12,262 nt of DNA from Clostridia bacterium (GTDB lineage: Bacteria; Bacillota_A; Clostridia; Lachnospirales; Lachnospiraceae): NCBI GenBank assembly GCA_012515365.1, contig JAAYYM010000580.1, positions 1-12,262 on the forward strand. Direction: 5' to 3'. The first letter of the stretch is position 1. Each line of letters opens with the position of its first letter. Under the pieces are notes generated by a model. The model was not told where the DNA came from, did not search any database, and worked only from the letters and a program-made list of their open reading frames with translations. Positions 7,502 through 12,262 of the stretch are shown piece by piece. Made by a program: the position numbers and the translations under genes.

Positions 7502-8355
7502 CCGGATTTCAAAAATTAGTTAAGAGTTTTGCTATTTTAATCGCGGTATGTGTGGTGATGCTGATTATTGGAGTCAGCATCGCCTTAGTTTGTATTCTTT
7601 CCGTGTCAACAGATAAAAAAATGGATGCGAAACATACAGAAATCATACAAGGATTTGAACAGGATGTAGAAGCAAAAGTTGATGTTGAAAAACCGGAAAA
7701 AGAGAATGTTGCAGATGCTTCAGAAATAGCAGAATGTGATCAAACAGGTCAACACTGGAGACATGTGTACGAGGCAAGTGAAATAGAATCAATTGAAATC
7801 ACGAATGAGATCGGAAAGCTGCGAATAGAGTCAACAGATGATCCAGAGATTTTAATTGAGGGAGAGAATTTAAGTATGTGTTCTTCCATAGAACTTCATG
7901 GAAAAAAACTCTATGTCAAGAGCATGCCGGAACGAATCGTGATGTTTGGCGTCAATATCGCCGAGCGTGTAGACTGTGACGATTCAGAACTGGTCATCTA
8001 TATACCAGAGGGTTATGAACTTGAAAAATTAAGTGTTACGAATAACTTAGGGGAAGTACAGATCGAAGATCAGAGCGCCAAAACGATTGTATTTTCGAAT
8101 GCAGTTGGTAGCTTTGAAGCCACCGGAATCAAGGCAGAGCAGGTTGATTTAAAGGGTGGAGTAGAAGATATTTCGATAGAAATGAATGCAAATATAACAG
8201 ATTATGATATGAAACTGATCCCGGGAGCAGGCGGAATTTATGTTGACGGAATCGAACAGGAGAAGACGAATCATACAAACAAAGAGGTCCAAAACAGATT
8301 TACAGCAGAGGGCGCGTTTGGAAGTATTTATATAGAATTTGATCCAGATGATTGA
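7498..8355 (+). CDS. DUF4097-type (putative adhesin-like) single-pass membrane protein
   Basis: This 285-residue protein has a membrane segment at 11-35, an acidic linker to about 80, then a beta-strand-repeat domain. Its strands (IESIEITNEIGKLRIES, ELVIYIPEGYELEKLSVTN, GEVQIED) follow the DUF4097 beta-helix pattern with short Asn-Xaa-Leu-Gly turns. The C-terminal domain likely lies outside the membrane. DUF4097 proteins often sit beside LiaF-like or PspC-like genes, which suggests a role in envelope stress sensing, but the molecular role is unknown. The start overlaps the LiaF-like stop. Its GGAGGAG (7481-7487) is embedded in the codons for the last FGG motif of LiaF, so the two are surely co-translated. 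Confidence 0.78.
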   Translation: MTGFQKLVKSFAILIAVCVVMLIIGVSIALVCILSVSTDKKMDAKHTEIIQGFEQDVEAKVDVEKPEKENVADASEIAECDQTGQHWRHVYEASEIESIEITNEIGKLRIESTDDPEILIEGENLSMCSSIELHGKKLYVKSMPERIVMFGVNIAERVDCDDSELVIYIPEGYELEKLSVTNNLGEVQIEDQSAKTIVFSNAVGSFEATGIKAEQVDLKGGVEDISIEMNANITDYDMKLIPGAGGIYVDGIEQEKTNHTNKEVQNRFTAEGAFGSIYIEFDPDD

Positions 8356-8405
8356 CGATCTTGTCATAATGGATGGGGAAAACAGAATGATCGTGGAGGT
8401 GCAGG

Positions 8406-9836
8406 ATGAATAATCAATATGACGTAATCATTGTCGGAGCTGGTTCATCAGGTATTTTCTGTGCGTATGAATTACTTGATAAACGTCCGGATCTAAAGGT
8501 ACTGATGATTGAAAAAGGGCGTTCAATCGAAAAGAGAGTATGTCCGAAAAGAGACACAAAAGTATGTGTAGGCTGCCAGCCATGTTCAATTACGACGGGA
8601 TTTGCAGGTGCCGGAGCTTTTTCAGATGGGAAGCTTTCTTTATCCCCAGATGTAGGTGGCAACCTTCCTGAAATACTTGGCTATGAAAAAGCAACTCAGT
8701 TAATCGATGAGTCTGATCAGATTTATTTGAAATTCGGAGCGGATAAAAAGGTGTATGGCATTGATAAAGAAGCTGAAATCAGAGAAATCAGAAGAAAAGC
8801 GATCAATGCAAATCTGAAGCTTGTAGAGTGTCCGATCAGACATTTAGGAACAGAAGAGGGATATAAGATTTATGCAAAATTGCAGGCACACCTGGAGCAA
8901 TCGGGGCTGTGCCTTAAGTTCAATACAATGGTAAAAAGCATCATTGTTGAAAATGATCAGGCTGTTGGCGTAAAAACAGATCAAGATGAGGTTTATTATG
9001 CAAATGAAATCGTAGCCGCTGTTGGTCGAGAGGGAGCTGACTGGTTTAGTCATTTTTGCAATGAAAATGGTGTGGAGACACGCGTCGGAACAGTTGATGT
9101 AGGTGTGAGAGTAGAAGTACGTGATGAAATCATGCAGTTTTTAAATGAAAATTTGTATGAAGCAAAACTGATTTATCACACACCGACATTTGATGACAAG
9201 GTAAGGACTTTTTGTACCAATCCATCAGGAGAAGTTTCTACAGAATATTATGAGAATGGTCTTGCAGTTGTAAATGGTCATGCTTATAAATCAAAAGAGT
9301 TTAAGACAAACAATACAAATTTTGCAATTTTAGTTTCAAAGAATTTCACGAAACCATTTAAAACACCAATTGAGTATGGAAAACAAATCGCACAGCTATC
9401 CAATATGCTATGCGGAGGCAAAATTCTGGTACAGACATTTGGTGATTTCAAACGTGGACGCCGTACAACGGAGGAACGTCTGTGCAGAAATAATCTGATC
9501 CCCACACTTAAGGATGCAGTACCGGGAGATTTATCGTTGGTATTTCCACATCGTATCATGGTAGACATCGAGGAAATGATTATGGCACTTGATAAGATCA
9601 CACCGGGACTTGCAAGCGAAGAAACCCTGTTATATGGTGTAGAAGTTAAATTCTATTCCAATAAGGTAGTCGTAAATCAGGACTTTGAAACCAGTGTAAA
9701 AGGACTTCGTGCGATCGGCGATGGTGCAAGTGTAACCCGAGGTCTGCAGCAGGCATCAGCAAATGGAATCAGTGTGGCCAGAAGCATTTTAAGTAAAGCA
9801 GAGCATAATCAGGTGGGAGTAAATAAAGATGCATAA
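8406..9836 (+). CDS. FAD-dependent oxidoreductase, COG2509 family
   Basis: This 476-residue soluble flavoprotein has an N-terminal dinucleotide-binding fold, VIIVGAGSSG (G11, G13, G16), ending in an acidic strand-2 residue (MIEKG). It is followed by the family hallmark GFAGAGAFSDGKL at 65-77. Four cysteines, C46, C54, C57 and C60, precede that motif. The C-terminal FAD motif is LRAIGDGASVTRGLQQASANG, with RGRRTTEERL and LSLVFPHRI also typical. COG2509 proteins are predicted dehydrogenases of unknown substrate. GGAGG (8395-8399) lies six bases before the ATG. It follows the DUF4097 gene by 50 bp and overlaps the next gene by 8 bp. Confidence 0.88.
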   Translation: MNNQYDVIIVGAGSSGIFCAYELLDKRPDLKVLMIEKGRSIEKRVCPKRDTKVCVGCQPCSITTGFAGAGAFSDGKLSLSPDVGGNLPEILGYEKATQLIDESDQIYLKFGADKKVYGIDKEAEIREIRRKAINANLKLVECPIRHLGTEEGYKIYAKLQAHLEQSGLCLKFNTMVKSIIVENDQAVGVKTDQDEVYYANEIVAAVGREGADWFSHFCNENGVETRVGTVDVGVRVEVRDEIMQFLNENLYEAKLIYHTPTFDDKVRTFCTNPSGEVSTEYYENGLAVVNGHAYKSKEFKTNNTNFAILVSKNFTKPFKTPIEYGKQIAQLSNMLCGGKILVQTFGDFKRGRRTTEERLCRNNLIPTLKDAVPGDLSLVFPHRIMVDIEEMIMALDKITPGLASEETLLYGVEVKFYSNKVVVNQDFETSVKGLRAIGDGASVTRGLQQASANGISVARSILSKAEHNQVGVNKDA

Positions 9837-10902
9837 ACACAAAAGCCGGAATCATGTCATACTGATTTGGTGTATCGTGGCTGCTTTCATACTTTTACTT
9901 GGCGGATGCAAACAGAAAAGTACAGAGATTGTTCTTACGACTGATTTTAAGGAAAATGAAGTATTTCGGATCAATAAGCTTTCCTGTATGCTTCCAGAAA
10001 TCAAGGTTTATCTGGTTACAGCCAGAAATCAGTGTGAAGAAGCATTTGGCAATGAAGTATGGAATGTCAAATTTAACAATTCGACTTTAAGCACTCAGTT
10101 TAAAGAGTCTATATTAGCCAAGGTTGCACAGATCAAAGCGATTAATCTGCTGGCTCAGGAACGAAAGATTACTTTAGATAAAGAAGAAGAGAAGCAGGTA
10201 AAAAATGCAGCACAAAAGTATTATGCAACACTCAGTCAGGAAGAGGCGCAAAGCCTTTTAGTTACTGAGGATATCATATATCAGATGTATGCAGAATACG
10301 CATTGGCAAATAAGGTTTATCAGACACTGACTGCTGAGGTCAATACAGAGGTCAGCGATGACGAAGCACGTACGATCACGGTAAAACAAATCCTGATCAA
10401 AACATACGAGATCAATCAGGCAGGGGAACGGATCGCATATACAGGAGCAAGGAAGCAGGATGCATATGCAAGATGTCTGGATCTTCTCAATAGAGCAAAA
10501 ACAGGCGAGGATTTTGATGCATTGGTTCTTGACTATAATGAAGATGAAAAATCAGAATACAGCTTTGCAAAAGGTGTCATGCCTGAAGCATATGATCAGG
10601 TAGCTTTTGCCCTTTCAAAAGATGAAATCAGTGACATTATAGAGACTGAGTATGGTTATCATATCATTAAATGTGTGACAAATTTAAATAGAGAAGAAAC
10701 AGATGCCAATAAAATAAACATTGTCAATAAACGAAAAGAAGCGATGTTCAATCAGGTCTATGACGAGTTTCTTCCGACACTTACATCTAATTTAAATGAT
10801 GATTTGTGGAAGTCAATCAACGTAGATGAACAGGATGGTGTAACGACAAAAACTTTTTTTGATGTCTATAATGAAACAGTTATTAGCACTCAACCTAGTT
10901 GA
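9829..10902 (+). CDS. PrsA/PpiC-type peptidyl-prolyl isomerase lipoprotein
   Basis: This 357-residue protein has a type II signal peptide: basic MHKHKSRNH, a hydrophobic core, and lipobox LGGC with C27 as the lipid-bearing cysteine. Residues 28-180 are a helical SurA/PrsA-like segment. A parvulin (rotamase) domain covers about 183-287, from ITVKQILIKT to EISDIIETEYGYHIIK. The usual GGDLG turn is replaced by EYSFAKGVM, so isomerase activity is uncertain. It is expected to fold secreted proteins outside the membrane. The ATG lies inside the last codons of the oxidoreductase gene, with GGGAG (9815-9819) nine bases upstream. The last six codons and the stop fall inside the CIRCE inverted repeat. 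Confidence 0.87.
   Translation: MHKHKSRNHVILIWCIVAAFILLLGGCKQKSTEIVLTTDFKENEVFRINKLSCMLPEIKVYLVTARNQCEEAFGNEVWNVKFNNSTLSTQFKESILAKVAQIKAINLLAQERKITLDKEEEKQVKNAAQKYYATLSQEEAQSLLVTEDIIYQMYAEYALANKVYQTLTAEVNTEVSDDEARTITVKQILIKTYEINQAGERIAYTGARKQDAYARCLDLLNRAKTGEDFDALVLDYNEDEKSEYSFAKGVMPEAYDQVAFALSKDEISDIIETEYGYHIIKCVTNLNREETDANKINIVNKRKEAMFNQVYDEFLPTLTSNLNDDLWKSINVDEQDGVTTKTFFDVYNETVISTQPS
10843..10872 (+). promoter_or_regulatory. Candidate promoter upstream of CIRCE, inside the foldase gene
   Basis: ACGACA (10843-10848, 4 of 6) is followed by 18 bases and a consensus TATAAT (10867-10872). Transcription would begin near 10879, placing CIRCE directly at the start site, the classic HrcA arrangement. 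It lies wholly in coding sequence, so the -10 may be chance. Confidence 0.35.
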
Positions 10903-10915
10903 GTGCTAATTTTTT
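10882..10915 (+). terminator. Terminator-like hairpin formed by the extended CIRCE repeat
   Basis: The CIRCE symmetry continues through its spacer: 10882-10894 pairs with 10898-10910, a 13-bp perfect stem with a CTA loop. Six T residues (10910-10915) follow at once. This is the form of an intrinsic terminator for the foldase operon, though the stem is only moderately GC-rich (5 of 13 pairs). Confidence 0.5.
10883..10909. promoter_or_regulatory. CIRCE element (HrcA operator)
   Basis: TTAGCACTC at 10883-10891 and GAGTGCTAA at 10901-10909 are separated by nine bases. All 18 arm positions match the CIRCE consensus. HrcA dimers bind this site and repress class I heat-shock genes. It lies upstream of htpG and overlaps the end of the foldase gene. 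Confidence 0.95.
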
Positions 10916-10916
10916 C

Positions 10917-10945
10917 TTGACATTTCTTTTGGCTCGTTTTATCAT
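10917..10945 (+). promoter_or_regulatory. Strong sigma-A promoter for htpG
   Basis: A consensus TTGACA (10917-10922), a 17-base spacer and TATCAT (10940-10945, 5 of 6). Transcription would start near 10952, leaving a leader of about 50 nt. The -35 begins seven bases after CIRCE, so bound HrcA would sit directly upstream of the polymerase site. Confidence 0.75.
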
Positions 10946-11000
10946 ATTCATTGAGTAGAAAAACTGATACTTATAATATAACAAAAAGGATGTGTAAAGA

Positions 11001-12262
11001 ATGGCAGCAAAACAAGGTAGTTTATCAATTAACAGTGAGAACATTTTCCCGATTATCAAGAAATGGCTTTATTCAGACCATGATATTTTTATGAGAGAAT
11101 TGATTTCTAATGGCTGCGATGCGATTACGAAATTAAAGAAACTTGAATTGATGGGAGAGTATTCTTTTGAAGATGATCATGAGGCAAAAATAGAAGTGAT
11201 CGTCAATCCTGAAGCTAAAACGCTTAAATTCATCGATAACGGTATCGGTATGACAGAAGACGAGGTAACAGAGTATATCACACAGATTGCATTTTCAGGT
11301 GCAACAGACTTCCTCGAAAAATACAAAGATAAGACAAATGATGATCAGATGATCGGTCACTTTGGTTTGGGATTTTATTCTGCATTTATGGTAGCAGAGG
11401 ATGTCCATATTGATACCCTCTCTTATCAAAAAGGTGCAAAGGCAGTTCATTGGGAGTGTGATGGCGGAACAGATTATACGCTTGATGAAGGTACAAAAAC
11501 GACAGTAGGTACGGAGATTACATTGTTCCTTTCAGAAGAAAGTCTGGAATTCTGTAATGAATACAGAGCAAGAGAAATCATCAAAAAATACTGCTCTTTT
11601 ATGCCAGTTAATATTTATTTGAACAAAGAGAATGCAGAACCGGAATATGAAGTAATCCCGGTTGAAGAAAAAACAGATAAAGATACAGTCATTGAGACTA
11701 TTATTGAAGAAGAAAAAACAGAAGAGAAAGAAAATGACAAGGGCGAAAAAGAAACTGTTGTTGTTTCTCCGAAACAGGAAAAGGTTAAGATCTTAAAGAG
11801 ACCGGTTGCACTGAATGATACAAATCCATTATGGACCAAGCATCCGAATGAGTGCACAAAGGAAGAATACCTGGAGTTTTACCGTAGAGTATTTATGGAC
11901 TATAAAGAGCCATTATTCTGGATTCATCTGAATATGGATTACCCATTCAACCTGAAAGGAATTCTGTATTTTCCTAAGATCAACATGGAATATGAATCCA
12001 TTGAAGGAACCATTAAACTTTATAACAATCAGGTATTTATTGCTGATAACATTAAAGAAGTCATTCCTGAATTCCTGATGCTGCTTAAGGGTGTGATCGA
12101 TTGTCCGGATCTGCCACTGAATGTATCAAGAAGTGCATTACAGAATGATGGATTTGTTAAAAAAATCTCTGAATACATTTCAAAGAAAGTAGCAGATAAG
12201 CTGTCAGGAATGTGTAAGACGGAGAAGGAAGAATACGAGAAATACTGGGATGATATCAGCCC
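11001..12262 (+). CDS. htpG: Molecular chaperone HtpG (Hsp90), 3' end cut by window
   Basis: The frame is open to the right edge, 420 complete codons. The N-terminal GHKL ATPase domain shows ELISNGCDA (catalytic E33, N37, D40), DNGIGMT (adenine-binding D79, G81, G83), and the GHFGLGFYSAFMVA lid motif at 119-132. The middle domain starts near PLWT (276-279) and includes NLKGILYFP and DLPLNVSR. Between them, residues about 207-275 are a long, highly charged linker, roughly 45 residues longer than in E. coli HtpG by visual comparison. The rest of the middle domain and the dimerisation domain lie outside the window. AAAAAGGA (10983-10990) precedes the ATG by ten bases. CIRCE and a strong promoter upstream point to heat-shock control by HrcA. 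Confidence 0.95.
   Translation, partial: MAAKQGSLSINSENIFPIIKKWLYSDHDIFMRELISNGCDAITKLKKLELMGEYSFEDDHEAKIEVIVNPEAKTLKFIDNGIGMTEDEVTEYITQIAFSGATDFLEKYKDKTNDDQMIGHFGLGFYSAFMVAEDVHIDTLSYQKGAKAVHWECDGGTDYTLDEGTKTTVGTEITLFLSEESLEFCNEYRAREIIKKYCSFMPVNIYLNKENAEPEYEVIPVEEKTDKDTVIETIIEEEKTEEKENDKGEKETVVVSPKQEKVKILKRPVALNDTNPLWTKHPNECTKEEYLEFYRRVFMDYKEPLFWIHLNMDYPFNLKGILYFPKINMEYESIEGTIKLYNNQVFIADNIKEVIPEFLMLLKGVIDCPDLPLNVSRSALQNDGFVKKISEYISKKVADKLSGMCKTEKEEYEKYWDDIS

Noticed and set aside
10951..10977. TTGAGT with TATAAT as a further htpG promoter
   Set aside because: The spacer is only 15 bases and transcription would start on the ribosome binding site.
11615..11857. Minus-strand open frame of 80 codons opposite htpG
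   Set aside because: It is Ser/Phe-rich because it reads the Glu/Lys codons of the charged linker backwards; no start signal supports it.
1..12262. Defence island, phage, transposon or CRISPR system
   Set aside because: No integrase, transposase, direct-repeat array, toxin-antitoxin pair or defence-type protein was found; gene content is housekeeping and envelope-related.

Overview
The window looks like chromosomal DNA from a low-GC, anaerobic member of the Clostridia, most likely Lachnospiraceae or a near relative. This is inferred from the A/T-rich codon use, strong AGGAGG-type ribosome binding sites, a CIRCE heat-shock operator, an aldo/keto reductase with a C-terminal two-[4Fe-4S] domain, a DUF2225 zinc-ribbon protein and a LiaF-like protein. 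No phage, transposon, CRISPR, rRNA or tRNA feature was seen. Most of it reads as ordinary core or near-core genome.

Layout. (1) 1-1681, +: the 3' part of a surface-type von Willebrand factor A protein of the YfbK family, with an acidic Tyr/Ala/Pro-rich N-terminal linker cut by the window edge. (2) 2318-1654, -: a two-gene unit, a small zinc-ribbon protein followed by a DUF2085 membrane protein with a TGATG stop/start overlap. Its 3' end overlaps the vWA gene tail to tail. (3) 2340-2469: a divergent control region with back-to-back promoters and an inverted repeat over the + promoter. (4) 2470-6232, +: aldo/keto reductase, then glnS with its own promoter inside the end of the reductase gene, then a DUF2225 protein whose ribosome binding site overlaps the glnS stop codon. 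A 15-bp perfect hairpin at 6237-6270 closes this block. (5) 6550-6284, -: a small single-pass membrane protein. (6) 6752-10902, +: LiaF-like membrane protein, DUF4097 protein, COG2509 FAD-dependent oxidoreductase and a PrsA-like foldase lipoprotein. The first two and the last two overlap; the DUF4097 and oxidoreductase genes are 50 bp apart. (7) 10883-12262, +: a perfect CIRCE element, a strong sigma-A promoter and the 5' two-thirds of htpG (Hsp90), cut by the right edge.

How the genes work together. Region 6-7 has an envelope and protein-quality theme: a LiaF/DUF4097 pair that resembles the sensing part of cell-envelope stress systems without its kinase and regulator, an extracytoplasmic foldase, and a heat-shock chaperone. 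The most notable spot is 10882-10915. There the last codons of the foldase gene, the HrcA operator and a terminator-like hairpin with a T-run occupy the same bases. The HtpG here also has an unusually long charged linker between its N-terminal and middle domains. I do not see a clearly new multi-gene system. The interesting points are regulatory overlaps and gene-pair architectures.
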